From: Candidatus Thiodiazotropha sp. CDECU1 | GTDB taxonomy: Bacteria > Pseudomonadota > Gammaproteobacteria > Chromatiales > Chromatiaceae | Assembly (NCBI RefSeq): GCF_963455295.1 | Contig: NZ_OY734020.1 | Coordinates: 2,480,001-2,544,000 of the forward strand | Reading direction: 5' to 3' | DNA length: 64,000 nt | Shown: piece after piece, positions 27,026 to 40,495 of the stretch | Position numbering within the stretch: position 1 is the first letter of the stretch | Layout: every line of letters begins with the position of its first letter | Notes under the pieces: model-generated | Database searches by the model: none | What the model was told of the DNA's origin: nothing | What the model saw: the letters and a program-made list of their open reading frames with translations, nothing else | Made by a program: the position numbers and the translations under genes

Positions 27026-27883
27026 TTAATCGGAGGTCAGCATTGAACGCCAATGCATGGGCTGAAGCGGACGGGCATTTTTACCAACAAGTCTTGCGAA
27101 CTGTTTGACTTGCGCATCCGATACTTCCACCGGGGTTTTCATTACAAACCAGTTGACGTTTTCGCTGCAGGGGGGAGTGGTCAATGATCCACTATAGTGA
27201 AATAGCTGGCGATCGGCGGGGAGCAGATCGGCAGCGTTGATCGTGACTCCTTGAGCTAATTTGACCTCATTAATATTACCCGAAACATTATCGAGCACTT
27301 TCCTAAGGGTTGGATTCTCTTTACCCCTTTTGAGCAACACACCGATAACAGCCAGGTTGCCATCGGCACTCTTGTGCACAAGATGGACTTCCATTGCGTA
27401 GCGCTCACCCTCATGAGCATGCTCACTGGGGGTATGAAAATGGAACTGAAGCAGTTTGTAGGGGACATCACCCAGCATCAATGTGCTGTTATGCACGGGC
27501 TTGCGTTGTACCGGGTATGACTTACCGCCAATAGTGACCTTTTCTTCCTGACCCAGAGTGTTGTAGTTGGCCTGCAGGGTATGACCATTGTTCAACACAA
27601 GCAGGGGAATGGGCTGGTATTGAAACTGCAGAGGATACAGGTCTGATGGGGTTTCATTCCAGATATCCACCGGGGATTGGCGCTTACCGCTGCCGCATAG
27701 AGCGTACTCCTTAGATAAGCTGTCCCACTCGTCGGGACCGGTAGCCCCCGAATATCCCCAGTGCGAGGTGTGTCCAGTTGCGGCGTGCAGGTTGGTCGCG
27801 GCGATGAGGCCACTGAAAGGTAAGGCGAATAACAGCAGGGTCTGGAATATGATTCCAGAAAAAATATGTTTACTCGTACTCAT
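27026..27883 (-). CDS. cah: Periplasmic alpha-type carbonic anhydrase
   Basis: 285 residues with a signal peptide ending near residue 28-35. The zinc ligands are the two histidines of [11 protein letters not shown] and the histidine of MEVHLVH; the substrate-side region [15 protein letters not shown] is also typical. It interconverts CO2 and bicarbonate in the periplasm, useful to a CO2-fixing or sulfur-oxidising cell, which is in line with the inferred lifestyle. Single gene; its 5' region is the 530-base intergenic stretch to 28414. Confidence 0.94.
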   Translation of the reverse strand: MSTSKHIFSGIIFQTLLLFALPFSGLIAATNLHAATGHTSHWGYSGATGPDEWDSLSKEYALCGSGKRQSPVDIWNETPSDLYPLQFQYQPIPLLVLNNGHTLQANYNTLGQEEKVTIGGKSYPVQRKPVHNSTLMLGDVPYKLLQFHFHTPSEHAHEGERYAMEVHLVHKSADGNLAVIGVLLKRGKENPTLRKVLDNVSGNINEVKLAQGVTINAADLLPADRQLFHYSGSLTTPPCSENVNWFVMKTPVEVSDAQVKQFARLVGKNARPLQPMHWRSMLTSD

Positions 27884-28414
27884 TGCCGAGCCCTCAAAAG
27901 TGTAATGAAATCATCGGGACATCCGAAGATCATTTACAACACAACCCATCACCCTGATTTCAATTAACAAACTGGCGTGATGAGGGGGCGACATCCTATC
28001 TGAATCCTGTGATCAATCTCCTCTATTTTTCCTGTGATCTGGTATTCACAGCGGCTGGACTAAACCAATCTTTAAGAATAATTGTATATTTTTTACTCAA
28101 TTACAATCTTTGATTATGTCGTGGATTACCAAGGGAAATACCAAGGAATTGGCAGGGCTGGCAAGATACCCATTTATCGAATACTTCATGTGCAATATTC
28201 AATTGCTGCGTTGCCATTTTTTGTGGTTTTTAACCGGCATCACCCGAGGAATTTAGTTCCTTTATTTGCATGGAGAATCACTCAGCAATAATTATCTGCA
28301 TGGATTACGAAAGGCACAGAAAAATCATTATAATTTGTATCTCAAAGGCAGCAGCGCAAACAGACTCGGACATGGTCATCTTGTCCATGCCATGACTCCT
28401 TCAGGCAGCATTGA
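27884..28414. other. Intergenic region, divergent promoters
   Basis: 530 AT-rich bases between the divergent carbonic anhydrase and DUF3592 genes. A short plus frame at 28082-28291 has no family features. The only specific signal I see is the promoter at 28305-28334. Confidence 0.4.
28305..28334 (+). promoter_or_regulatory. Sigma-70-type promoter
   Basis: TTACGA and TATAAT separated by 18 bases, 80 bases before the ATG at 28415. The -10 box is perfect, the -35 box matches four of six. Confidence 0.45.
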
Positions 28415-29008
28415 ATGGAACCCAGACAAACCAAATTAATAATATTCACCGCGAAACTTATCGCTTTTCTCTGTTTCGCTTACCTGACCCTCGCTTTTTT
28501 CCCTCAATACGCCCATCACTTATTGCTGGTGATAGCCTTGGCACTGGTTGTTATTGGCGCCGGATCACTCCTCAAATACAAGTCGCAGCGGAACTGGATA
28601 GAGAGCGAGGCAAAATTACTCAGCAGTGAGGAGCAGGAGGAAGAGATTGCTGTATCTCAATACTCAAAACTCAAGTATTACTATCCAGTCATTGAATATG
28701 CCTATTCAGCCAACGGCATATCCTACACCGGACATACCCTATCCCATGAAAAAGAGAATCTGTGGGTACCCGAGGTGAATCATTGGGGCGACCCCACTCC
28801 GGCAACAGATCGTTGGTGGTTGTGGTTCGAACCGGGAGACCATATTCCTGTCTACATCAATCCTCAGGATCACAGTGAGGCGGTGCTGGTGAAGGATATG
28901 ACAAAGGCGCGTCGCTCTCATCACCTTGCGCTGCTGACGGGTGGCATCCTGATAGGACTGATATGGCTGACCCTGGTTGTTTTAAACTATACCCTGCCAC
29001 TCAGGTGA
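28415..29008 (+). CDS. DUF3592-type membrane protein
   Basis: 197 residues. Membrane helices at about 12-52 (one or two) and 168-192 bracket an extracytoplasmic beta-rich domain with YYPVIEYAYSANGISYTG and FEPGDHIPVYINPQDHSEAVL, the DUF3592 pattern. Function of the family is unknown. Convergent with the outer-membrane gene at 29036. Confidence 0.82.
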   Translation: MEPRQTKLIIFTAKLIAFLCFAYLTLAFFPQYAHHLLLVIALALVVIGAGSLLKYKSQRNWIESEAKLLSSEEQEEEIAVSQYSKLKYYYPVIEYAYSANGISYTGHTLSHEKENLWVPEVNHWGDPTPATDRWWLWFEPGDHIPVYINPQDHSEAVLVKDMTKARRSHHLALLTGGILIGLIWLTLVVLNYTLPLR

Positions 29009-29035
29009 CCTGAAACAAGCATCCTTACATCGTCA

Positions 29036-30931
29036 CTATCGTATAAGCTGCACACCAAATCTTACATAAGCACTATCCAGGCGTTCATCATTGGGCCCGA
29101 TTCCGCCAAATGTCCGCCGATAACCCGCGCCCAGTTGCATATTGATGCCATGTGCTTCCGCTTTGATGCCAGGAAAGTCGTATGTCAGACCTGCACTCCA
29201 ATAGGCAGATTCATCCGAATCGCTCTCCTTGACCCTGCTGACCAGTGTTCTCCCACCTGTGGCGTCTATCTGATAAGTGGTACTGGTGTCATCTATATCC
29301 ATGGAGAGATAGCCAATACCAAAATTGCCCTTTAGCGCGAACTCCCTGGAGAGTGGCTGGGTCCAGCTGACTTCGAGACCTAGCAGGGAAGTGTCCGACT
29401 CTCCTGTTATCAGAAAACTGGCCGGGGCTGTTGTGAAATCACCTTGAATACTACCCTCCATGGTGTCGGCCTCAGCATACAGCATACCGAAACGTATCTG
29501 GCCACCCGATAGCTCTCTTGAAACACCAATATCGATTCCTGTCATATTACTGCTATCATCGGCTTCAGTCCTGACATTGGCGGTAATACCACTGGCGATT
29601 GCATCGGAACCGCCCTGTTCCACATTCTCATTAAGGTTGCCAAACCCAAGCTGCCCCAATTCGAGACCGACATCGACCCGCCACCCGGTAGAGGCATTTT
29701 CCATCATCGGCTGCTCACCTGAGATGTCGACGCCATCAACGGGGGGTGGCATTGTACTCATTGCCAAATAGTCAGAGGATGTCCCGCAATACTTCAACTC
29801 ACATGCCTTGAGTTCCGCACGGCGATTTTTGAGTTCGGTAAAAAAATCTTGCACGCGCTGTTTTCTCAACTTTTCTGCCAAAGGAAATACCAGCTCACCA
29901 CGCGCCTTTTGTAGCTGTTCTTCACTGAGCTGATCCCGATTCTTAATCCAGGAGGCCTCATTTCTCTCTAACTCTTTAAAGGCATCTTCAAGGCTATTAT
30001 TGATCACCTTGCGGGCCTTGATTATCCATTCATTGATTTCCTTTGCCATTCGTTTGCAACGCGCATCATCGCATGAGGTACTGACGAAAAAGAACCATGG
30101 CAATTTAACAGCCATCCAATCATCATCGTTTGTTTGATTCTCAATGTGTTGATCGAGCGTTGCAGCAGGCATGCCAGTGAATCCCGGGCAATGCTCAAAC
30201 AGACACAGGTACAACTGGGTCTTAAGTGCAATTATCTTGTCCCAGATAACGAAAGACTTTTTATAAATCTTTTTCTTCTCTGACTCCAACTCCTCACTGC
30301 GTTTCTTGAGTTGGTTGTATTTTTCCCGTTGCTGTTTAGACCGCGCCTCTTCTTTGGGTAGTCCTTTGATCTGCTTGTCGATGGAAACCAGTTCATCCGC
30401 TATCTCGTTCACCGGGATGCGGGTTTCATAATACTTGTTACGCAGTTCATAATATTTGTTCACCAAATCCTGGCACTCTGGGCATACCTGCGGCGGTGAC
30501 TCAGAATACAGCACATAATTGAGACTCCAGGTATATTGATCGATCGCTGAATCGGAATCACCCCCAGATTTCCGATCCCCAAGGCAGTAGCGCAGACGGC
30601 CGTTTGCAACCAGCAACTCCTGACGCAACTCATTCCAGTCACCCAGGGTTGTGGCAAAATCCACTGAATCCCGCTTCAATCCGCTTGCTCGTCCAACCAG
30701 ATCGTTCATCTCCCTGGCAATTCTGTTGCGATCCTTGACCACCCAATCACACTCTTTACCAGGTGATACGGCAATCCTTGTGTAGGCGGGCAACTCCCCC
30801 TCCCATACATCCACCGCGGCAGGTTCGACTGATGGCTCTGAATCCTGTGCAGAGGCATTCGACAATAGCAGTGAAACAACCAGTACCTCCATGCAGGTTA
30901 CTAGAACAGCCTTAAGCCATGCAGTCATCAT
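29036..30931 (-). CDS. Outer-membrane beta-barrel protein with a large helical periplasmic domain
   Basis: 631 residues from the ATG at 30931, preceded by CGGGGAAATTC; the longer frame to 30955 is unlikely. Signal peptide to about residue 28 (ASAQ). Residues about 30-390 are helical and charged with scattered cysteine pairs (CPEC, CDDARC), including a Lys/Glu coiled coil. The last 210 residues alternate in the manner of a beta barrel of about eight strands, ending with the aromatic-containing strand AYVRFGVQLIR. The combination is not one I recognise; anchoring of a periplasmic complex to the outer membrane is possible. Confidence 0.7.
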   Translation of the reverse strand: MMTAWLKAVLVTCMEVLVVSLLLSNASAQDSEPSVEPAAVDVWEGELPAYTRIAVSPGKECDWVVKDRNRIAREMNDLVGRASGLKRDSVDFATTLGDWNELRQELLVANGRLRYCLGDRKSGGDSDSAIDQYTWSLNYVLYSESPPQVCPECQDLVNKYYELRNKYYETRIPVNEIADELVSIDKQIKGLPKEEARSKQQREKYNQLKKRSEELESEKKKIYKKSFVIWDKIIALKTQLYLCLFEHCPGFTGMPAATLDQHIENQTNDDDWMAVKLPWFFFVSTSCDDARCKRMAKEINEWIIKARKVINNSLEDAFKELERNEASWIKNRDQLSEEQLQKARGELVFPLAEKLRKQRVQDFFTELKNRRAELKACELKYCGTSSDYLAMSTMPPPVDGVDISGEQPMMENASTGWRVDVGLELGQLGFGNLNENVEQGGSDAIASGITANVRTEADDSSNMTGIDIGVSRELSGGQIRFGMLYAEADTMEGSIQGDFTTAPASFLITGESDTSLLGLEVSWTQPLSREFALKGNFGIGYLSMDIDDTSTTYQIDATGGRTLVSRVKESDSDESAYWSAGLTYDFPGIKAEAHGINMQLGAGYRRTFGGIGPNDERLDSAYVRFGVQLIR

Positions 30932-31392
30932 GAATTTCCCCGTTGGTTCCAGCAAACCTGGTTCAACAATCCAGATATGCTGTTATGAAATTGTCTTGGT
31001 TTGAGGATTCCCGTTTGGTTTCATTTTTTTATCGACCGAGTCAAGGGTGGTTTTTATAATCTTGTAGCAACTCTGTTTGCCGCTTCTCGGGTCCTTCTAA
31101 AAAAGTATAGGAAGAAATCCACCCTATTTACCTCATAACTACTGATGAATTAGTGAAAAAGCATCTGGCTTGTTGGGATCGCTCTTCAACCCATGGTCGT
31201 ATTTTCCATGCAACGCACCATAAACTCGGCCCTATCAAAAGCTATCACGCCACTGATGGCACAGTGATCAATCAATCTTCGTCAGGAAAATTGCCGGAAG
31301 GCAAATGGTGAATCGACGGGGGATCCAATAAAAAGGTGTAGAGCGGACAGGGATCCGGTAGCTAGATGCGGATTTAATCGTCCGCGGTTAAT
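30932..31392. other. Intergenic region without identified features
   Basis: 460 bases between the outer-membrane protein start and the end of the small gene at 31393. No convincing gene, hairpin or repeat was found. Confidence 0.4.
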
Positions 31393-31686
31393 TCACTTCT
31401 CCTCGTCCTGCTTGGGTTTTGCGATTTCGGCGATCGACACCACCTTCGTGGCAGGGGGTTCATCGACGAAGTAGGGGCGCTCCTGGGCGGTTCGCCCCGC
31501 ATCGTCGGCCAGCTCCTTTTCCCGGGCGGTGATCAGGCCCAGACAGGCGCGGATATCTTGAATGGTCTGTTCTGAAAGCGGATGTCTCAGGCTTTTGTGT
31601 TCCGGTGTCACCTCGCGCACGATGGTGGTTAGCAGCTTACGCATCACCAGCATGATTTCCCGTTCTTTTGCGGTTTCGTCGTTCAT
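31393..31686 (-). CDS. Small conserved-type hypothetical protein downstream of ligA
   Basis: 97 residues from the ATG at 31686, which follows CAGGAAAAGCA; the frame further upstream is antisense to nothing useful and overlaps ligA. Helical and charged with no cysteines, ending KPKQDEEK. It starts 79 bases after ligA in the same direction, so it is probably the last gene of the smc-zipA-ligA unit. Function unknown. Confidence 0.7.
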   Translation of the reverse strand: MNDETAKEREIMLVMRKLLTTIVREVTPEHKSLRHPLSEQTIQDIRACLGLITAREKELADDAGRTAQERPYFVDEPPATKVVSIAEIAKPKQDEEK

Positions 31687-31765
31687 TGCTTTTCCTGCAA
31701 CCTTGTAAATCAATCGGTAGAAGCTACCACGAATGATGGGCTGAATAAACGCGTGTGCGGAAGCG

Positions 31766-34638
<2,873 letters not shown>

Positions 34639-34642
34639 GAGA

Positions 34643-37600
34643 TCAAATGGCGGCGAGTTGAGCCGCCTCCTCCACGTCGACGGTGACCAGGCGTGACACA
34701 CCCGGTTCATGCATGGTGACCCCCGAAAGCTGGTTGGCTATCTCCATGGTGATCTTGTTGTGGGTGATAAAGATGAATTGTATCTGGTCTGACATATCCC
34801 TCACCATATCGCAAAATCGCCCGACATTGGCATCATCCAACGGTGCATCCACCTCGTCGAGCATACAGAATGGGGCCGGATTGAGCTGAAAGATTGCGAA
34901 CACCAAGGCCACGGCCGTGAGTGCCTTCTCCCCACCGGAGAGGAGATGGATGTTGGTATTGCGTTTGCCAGGGGGACGCGCCATGACCGTCACACCGGTA
35001 TCCAGCAGATCCTCACCGGTCAATTCCAGATAGGCGTGGCCACCCCCGAACAGCCGGGGAAACAGCTCTTTAATCCCTGAGTTGACCTTATCGAAGGTCT
35101 CCTTGAAGCGGGTACGGGTCTCCCGGTCGATTTTTCGGATTGCGTTTTCCAAGGTCTCCAGGGAGCGGGAAATATCCTCGTGTTGCTCATCCAGGTAGTT
35201 CAGACGCTCCGACTGCTCTTGAAACTCATCGATCGCCGCCAGGTTGATGGGCCCCAGGCGTTGAATGCGATTCGCCAGTCGTTCCACCTGCTGCTGCCAT
35301 GCATCCTCGCTGGCATCCTCGTCCATGCTCTTGAACAACTCCTCCGCATCCAGTCCACCCTCATGCAGCTGTTCCTGCAGGGTCATGCAGCGAACATTCA
35401 CCTCCTGGCTTTGCAGACGCGCCTGGTTGAGCTTGTCCCGTCGCTCCTGTACCTGCTGTTCGGCCAGATGGCGCTCCTGCTCCTTCTTGCGCAGATGGCC
35501 ATCAACGTCCTCAAGATTGCGACGCACCTCGTTCAACGCCTTGTCGATGTCTGTCCGTTCCGAGAGTTTCTGATTCAACATCCCCAGCTGTTGTTGCAGG
35601 GGCGCCTCACTGTTATCCAGGGTGGATTTCAACTCCTCCCGCCGATGGGACAGCTGAGTCAGCTGGCTGCTCGCCCGTTCCAGGTTTTGTGTCAGTGAGG
35701 TATGGGCGGTGCGCATCGACTCGACCCGCAGTGCGACCTCGTGGGTGGAGGCGCGCTGTTGATTGAGGCGCTCTCTCGCCTGTGTAACCTGATTACGTAA
35801 CTCATCCCGCTGCTTCACCAGGGATTCACGGCGGCTGCCCAGATTCTCGATCGACTCCAACGCCTCGTGCAGTCGCAACCGGGTCTCCTCCATCAACTCC
35901 TTGTCATTGCTGATCTGCTCACCGATCTCCTGCTGTTCGTGTTGCAGCTGCTCACGGCGCTGCCGCAGGTGATCGGCCCGGGTGCGTTTACCGCTCAGGC
36001 TGGCGCGTATCTCCGAGAGCACTCGATTGAGTTTATTGAAGCTGGATTGGGCCTGCTCCCTGTTATGTTCGGATTGTTTGAGGCTCTCCCTGCCCTGTTC
36101 GAGGGTGGCCGCGAGTTCAGAGACATTGCGCTGCTGCTCCACAAGGGTCTGCTTCAGGCTGCGCAGCTCCTCTTCACGGGCCAGTACACCTGCGTTTTCG
36201 TCGGATTCACGACTCACTCGCAACCAGTCGGGACCGAGCCAACAGCCATCCGGGGTAACCAGCGTCTCGCCTGCCTTCAGCCCCTGTCGCTGGGCGAGGG
36301 CATCGTGGATGTTGTCTGCCAGCTTCACCCCGCCGAGCAGGGATCCCAGATTCCAGGGCGATCTGACCTGCTCAAGCAGGCTATCCGCTGCGACGGGATA
36401 ATCATCGACCGCATGGGTGCGGGTATCCCAAAAGCTGAGCACACCCTTCTCCAGCTGAGGCAACTGCTCCTGGAGTTGACCGATATCGTCCACGCACACG
36501 GCCTGTAGATGAAATCCCAACACCAGCTCCACCGCCTGCTGCCAACGGGGCTCCACCTCGATCGCCTGGGCCAGGCGTTTGGCATCGCTCAGCTGGCTCT
36601 TCTCAAGCCACTCCACCCCTTGGTTGCCCTGTTGACCCAGGGCTGCCTGCTGGAGTGCCTCCAGGGAGGCCAGACGACCTTTGTTCGATTGAAAATCGGC
36701 ACGCGCCTGATCCAGGCGGTTGGCGGTCTGACTGTTCTTCTCACGCTGCTGATTGATCAGCTCCACGGCCTGGTCAAGCTGAACATGCAGGGTATCGGCC
36801 TCGCCCTTCTGCCGGTTCTCATCCCCTTCGAGGGCGGTGATTTCACTCAGCAGTTGGCTGTCATCCAGGCGTCCCAGCTCCTCATCCAGGCGTTGCAGGC
36901 GCCGTTCCAGGTTGCCCCCCTGCTGCTCGAGATGGTTGATCCGGGTACGCTCCACCTGGGCGGTCTGGGCCGGCTCCGCGGCCTTCTGATTGAACTGCTC
37001 CCACTCATGCTGCCAGGCCTGCATCGCCTGCTCGGCCTGCTGTAAGGCCTCTGCATGCTGCGCTTCCTCTGCCTGCGCCTCATCCAGCTTTGGCTGCTCC
37101 TGTTGCAGTGTGGTATTGAGCTCAGACAGGCGCGCCTCATCCTGGGACTTATGGGCTTCAGACTCTTGCAGGGCCTGTTCAACCTGATCCAGATCCTGTT
37201 GCTGCTGACGTTGGGAATCCCGGGCGAACTGTATCGCCTGCTCCAAGCCGCTGATCTCTGCCCCCAGGCTGTAGAATTTACCCTGCACCTCGTTGAACTG
37301 ATCGTTGACTTCCGTATGTTTGTCCCGGTCCGATTCGATCACCGATTCCAACTTGCGCTGCTCCGCAATGGCCGCTTCCAGGTTGTTCTGCAATTCAGCG
37401 ATATGTCTCTGGCACTGTTCCAGATCCTGATGCAGACTGCGCCAGCGCAGGGCCAGCAACTCCGCCTTGACCTGGCGCTCCTCTTGTTTGAGCCCTTGAT
37501 ACTTTTCCGCGGTGGCGGCCTGACGTTTGAGATGTTGTAGCTGTTTGGCCACCTCTTCACGGAGATCGGTAAGACGTTCCAGGTTCTCCCGGGTATGGCG

Positions 37601-38152
37601 GATTCGGTTCTCCGTCTCGCGGCGCCGCTCCTTATATTTTGAGATGCCCGCCGCCTCTTCCAGGAAACTGCGCAGATCTTCCGGCCGTGCTTCGATGAGG
37701 CGCGAGATCATTCCCTGTTCGATGATGGAGTAGCTGCGCGGTCCGAGGCCGGTACCGAGAAACAGATCGGTGATATCCCTGCGCCGGCAACGCACACTAT
37801 TCAAAAAGTAGAGGGATTGTCCGTCTCGGGAGACCTGACGTTTCACCGAGATCTGATTGTATTGGGCATATTGACCGCCCGCCCTGCCATCCACATTGTC
37901 GAACAGCAGCTCAATGGTTGCGGCACCTACCGGCTTACGCACACTCGAGCCGTTGAAGATGACATCCGCCATCGACTCGCCGCGCAGCATCTTGGCCGAG
38001 CTTTCGCCCATGACCCAACGCACGGCATCGATGACATTGGATTTGCCACATCCATTTGGCCCAACGATTCCGACCAGATTGCTAGGGATCGGTACAGTGG
38101 TTGGATCGACGAATGATTTAAACCCGGCGAGCTTGATTTTCTCCAGACGCAT
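34643..38152 (-). CDS. smc: Chromosome partition protein Smc
   Basis: 1169 residues, standard length. Walker A GPNGCGKSN near residue 32, coiled-coil arms on both sides of a hinge at about 510-670, the ABC signature LLSGGEKALTAVAL and Walker B FCMLDEVDAPLDD near the C-terminus. With ScpA and ScpB (11.0-11.9 kb) it forms the bacterial condensin. First gene of the smc-zipA-ligA unit, divergent from queF. Confidence 0.98.
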   Translation of the reverse strand: MRLEKIKLAGFKSFVDPTTVPIPSNLVGIVGPNGCGKSNVIDAVRWVMGESSAKMLRGESMADVIFNGSSVRKPVGAATIELLFDNVDGRAGGQYAQYNQISVKRQVSRDGQSLYFLNSVRCRRRDITDLFLGTGLGPRSYSIIEQGMISRLIEARPEDLRSFLEEAAGISKYKERRRETENRIRHTRENLERLTDLREEVAKQLQHLKRQAATAEKYQGLKQEERQVKAELLALRWRSLHQDLEQCQRHIAELQNNLEAAIAEQRKLESVIESDRDKHTEVNDQFNEVQGKFYSLGAEISGLEQAIQFARDSQRQQQQDLDQVEQALQESEAHKSQDEARLSELNTTLQQEQPKLDEAQAEEAQHAEALQQAEQAMQAWQHEWEQFNQKAAEPAQTAQVERTRINHLEQQGGNLERRLQRLDEELGRLDDSQLLSEITALEGDENRQKGEADTLHVQLDQAVELINQQREKNSQTANRLDQARADFQSNKGRLASLEALQQAALGQQGNQGVEWLEKSQLSDAKRLAQAIEVEPRWQQAVELVLGFHLQAVCVDDIGQLQEQLPQLEKGVLSFWDTRTHAVDDYPVAADSLLEQVRSPWNLGSLLGGVKLADNIHDALAQRQGLKAGETLVTPDGCWLGPDWLRVSRESDENAGVLAREEELRSLKQTLVEQQRNVSELAATLEQGRESLKQSEHNREQAQSSFNKLNRVLSEIRASLSGKRTRADHLRQRREQLQHEQQEIGEQISNDKELMEETRLRLHEALESIENLGSRRESLVKQRDELRNQVTQARERLNQQRASTHEVALRVESMRTAHTSLTQNLERASSQLTQLSHRREELKSTLDNSEAPLQQQLGMLNQKLSERTDIDKALNEVRRNLEDVDGHLRKKEQERHLAEQQVQERRDKLNQARLQSQEVNVRCMTLQEQLHEGGLDAEELFKSMDEDASEDAWQQQVERLANRIQRLGPINLAAIDEFQEQSERLNYLDEQHEDISRSLETLENAIRKIDRETRTRFKETFDKVNSGIKELFPRLFGGGHAYLELTGEDLLDTGVTVMARPPGKRNTNIHLLSGGEKALTAVALVFAIFQLNPAPFCMLDEVDAPLDDANVGRFCDMVRDMSDQIQFIFITHNKITMEIANQLSGVTMHEPGVSRLVTVDVEEAAQLAAI

Positions 38153-38264
38153 GGGCGGCTAAGATACACCAAAGAGGGGGATTGTTACAGAGTACAGTTC
38201 AATTTTTTACACATTAACTATTTACTATAACTTATTGTTTTAAATGGCTTATAGAAGGAATGCT

Positions 38265-38292
38265 TTTGACTGGGTTGCGGCTCGAGTATAAT
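38265..38292 (+). promoter_or_regulatory. Sigma-70-type promoter of queF
   Basis: TTTGAC, 16 bases, then TATAAT, ending 33 bases before the queF ATG. Reading TTGACT as the -35 box gives a tight 15-base spacer, so the -35 position is not certain. Confidence 0.6.
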
Positions 38293-38325
38293 TCTTTGCC
38301 AATTTACCGTTGAGACAAGAAGACC

Positions 38326-38715
38326 ATGCCCAGTCAACCAAGCAAAGATCTTGAAACCTTTGATAATCCCCAGCCGGACAGAGACTATACGATCCGTATC
38401 AATATCCCCGAGTTCACCTGCCTCTGTCCCAAGACCGGACAGCCCGACTTTGCCGAGATGACCCTGGAGTATGTCCCCGAAAAACTCTGTGTCGAGCTGA
38501 AGGCGCTGAAGATGTATATCTGGTCTTTCCGTGACCAGGGGGCCTTCCACGAAGCAGTCACCAATGAGATTCTGAGTGATCTTGTACGCGCCACCCAGCC
38601 CCGCTTCATGCGCCTGAGTGCGGAGTTCAATGTGCGTGGCGGAATCTACACCACGGTTGTGGCCGAGCACCGGGCCGAGAGCTGGGTCGCGCCTGCGGCG
38701 GTAAAGCTCCCTTGA
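38326..38715 (+). CDS. queF: NADPH-dependent 7-cyano-7-deazaguanine reductase (short QueF)
   Basis: 129 residues, the unimodular type. The nucleophilic cysteine lies in [15 protein letters not shown] and the family motif in [20 protein letters not shown]; the serine normally found before LK (ESKSLK) is an alanine or leucine here. It reduces preQ0 to preQ1 in queuosine synthesis. The other que genes are not in the window. It is followed 64 bases later by the sugar kinase. Confidence 0.96.
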   Translation: MPSQPSKDLETFDNPQPDRDYTIRINIPEFTCLCPKTGQPDFAEMTLEYVPEKLCVELKALKMYIWSFRDQGAFHEAVTNEILSDLVRATQPRFMRLSAEFNVRGGIYTTVVAEHRAESWVAPAAVKLP

Positions 38716-38779
38716 TAGCCTCGAGCAGCTGTTGCGCAGATATAAACCATTGCCTGAGTCTGCACCAAACCGGTCAGTA

Positions 38780-40057
38780 ATGGATCTCTATATCGGCATC
38801 GACCTGGGTACTTCCGGCTGTCGGGCCATCGCCATCGATACAACAGGCACCATCCAGGCATCCGCAAGCAGACCCCTGCCGGGACCGCAGACACAGCAAC
38901 CGCAACAGAGCCGGCAAGACCCGGAAATCTGGTGGCGGACCCTGCTGGAGGTGCTGGCAGAGATCGCCACGTCCCGTGTCAACGACAGGGTCAAAGGGAT
39001 TGCCGTGGATGGTACCTCCTCCACCCTGCTGCTGTGCGATCCACAGGGTAAACCCCTGACCCCCGCCCTGATGTACAACGACAGTAGCAGCCTGGAGCAG
39101 CTGCCCCTGTTGCGCAGCGTCGCACCGGATGGCAATCCTGTGTTGAGCGCCACATCCAGTCTGGCAAAGCTGCTCCATCTGTCGCAAGACCTCACCACCG
39201 ATCGCTACCTGGCCCGTCACCAGGCCGACTGGATCCTCGGCAGGCTGTGTGACGACTACCGCTATAGCGATGAAAACAATGGTTTGAAGCTGGGCTATGA
39301 CCCTATCCAGCGTCAGTGGCCTTCCTGGCTGGCGCGACTGCCGTTTCCTGCTGCTGTGCTACCCGATGTGGTTCCCTGTGGCACTCCCGTGGGTAAGCTC
39401 TGCCGACAGGTTGCTGAAGCCACCGGCCTCTCCCCTGGGATACCTATCATCGCCGGCACAACGGATGGCAATGCAGCCTTTCTAGCCACCGGCGCCAACC
39501 AGATCGGTGAGGCGGTAAGCTCCCTCGGCAGCACCCTGGTGCTCAAGGTCCTCGCCGATAAACCCATTTTCGCAGCCGAATTTGGCGTCTACAGCCATCA
39601 CCTGGGAGAGCGCTGGCTGGTGAGTGGCGCCTCAAACAGTGGCGGCGCGGTGCTGGCCCACTATTTCAGCAGGGAAGAGATGGCACGCATGAGCAGGGAT
39701 CTGCAACCGGATCGACCCACCGGCCTCGACTACTATCCCCTGCTCTCACCCGGCGAACGTTTCCCCCTCAACGATCCCGACTACCCACCCCGTCTACAGC
39801 CCCGCCCTGAGGAGAACCGGCACTTCTTTCAAGGCATGTTGGAGGGAATCGCCAGGATCGAAGCAAGCGGTTATGCGCTGTTGCAAACACTGGGGGCGCC
39901 AAAACCCAGCCGCGTCTATTCCGTCGGTGGCGGGGCGCGCAATGAAGTCTGGCGCCAAATACGGCAAAAGCAGTTGGCGCTACCGGTGATCCTGGCACCA
40001 CAACAGGAAGCCGCCTACGGCACTGCCCTGCTGGCGATGAGAGGAATAGACGGCTGA
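38780..40057 (+). CDS. FGGY-family sugar kinase (ribulokinase/xylulokinase-like)
   Basis: 425 residues from the ATG at 38780; the extra 16 residues of the longer frame are unlikely. ATP-binding start LYIGIDLGTSGCRAIAID, catalytic region VDGTSS and AGTTDGNAAF, and the C-terminal phosphate loop VYSVGGGARNEVWRQIRQ. It is shorter than standard xylulokinases (about 490) and resembles the short D-ribulose kinases of cyanobacteria. Substrate uncertain between ribulose and xylulose. Confidence 0.85.
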   Translation: MDLYIGIDLGTSGCRAIAIDTTGTIQASASRPLPGPQTQQPQQSRQDPEIWWRTLLEVLAEIATSRVNDRVKGIAVDGTSSTLLLCDPQGKPLTPALMYNDSSSLEQLPLLRSVAPDGNPVLSATSSLAKLLHLSQDLTTDRYLARHQADWILGRLCDDYRYSDENNGLKLGYDPIQRQWPSWLARLPFPAAVLPDVVPCGTPVGKLCRQVAEATGLSPGIPIIAGTTDGNAAFLATGANQIGEAVSSLGSTLVLKVLADKPIFAAEFGVYSHHLGERWLVSGASNSGGAVLAHYFSREEMARMSRDLQPDRPTGLDYYPLLSPGERFPLNDPDYPPRLQPRPEENRHFFQGMLEGIARIEASGYALLQTLGAPKPSRVYSVGGGARNEVWRQIRQKQLALPVILAPQQEAAYGTALLAMRGIDG

Positions 40058-40106
40058 CAATGGCCTGGCCCTGGTCTATATAGAGAGGAGCATTGAATAA
40101 TAAACT

Positions 40107-40495
40107 CAATGCTGTCCCGTTAACTTCGGCCATTATGGTGTTAACAGGTTAATCCTACTTGATTTCTCTTATCGAGTGAGGTTTGAGACATCAAAAACAG
40201 TAGGCAGGACAAGATGATGGACTGAAGAAAACATAAAAACATCAGGATGGGAAACACACGGGGAAAGTAACACCCCTCTCCCCCTGGCGGGAGAGGGGCC
40301 GGGGGAGAGGGGGTATAATCAATACCATCATCTGCTTCAATAATCAGCATCATAGGTATTGATGGGTGAATGCTGTTTACGCTTCAATTTTATCAAGCGC
40401 TTGACGCACACCCTCTCCCCAACCCCTCTCCCGTCAAGGGAGAGGGGCGTTTACGACTGATTCTGGAGTAAACGAAAGTTAACGGGACAGCAGTG
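40107..40495. mobile_element. MITE-like element with 20-bp inverted ends and 9-bp target duplication
   Basis: 389 bases. Left end CAATGCTGTCCCGTTAACTT (40107-40126); the right end (40476-40495) reads CACTGCTGTCCCGTTAACTT on the other strand, 19 of 20 matching. Both ends are flanked by TAATAAACT (40098-40106 and 40496-40504), a perfect target duplication. Inside are two GC-rich hairpins of the CCCCTCTCCC/GGGAGAGGGG type near 40274-40300 and 40419-40447. No transposase frame remains. Confidence 0.85.

Noticed and set aside
28082-28291. Short plus-strand frame in an intergenic region
   Set aside because: No ribosome site and no family resemblance.
40262-40460. Repeated GC-rich CCCTCTCCC motifs considered as a CRISPR array
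   Set aside because: Only two hairpins of differing loops, no regular repeat-spacer structure and no cas genes.
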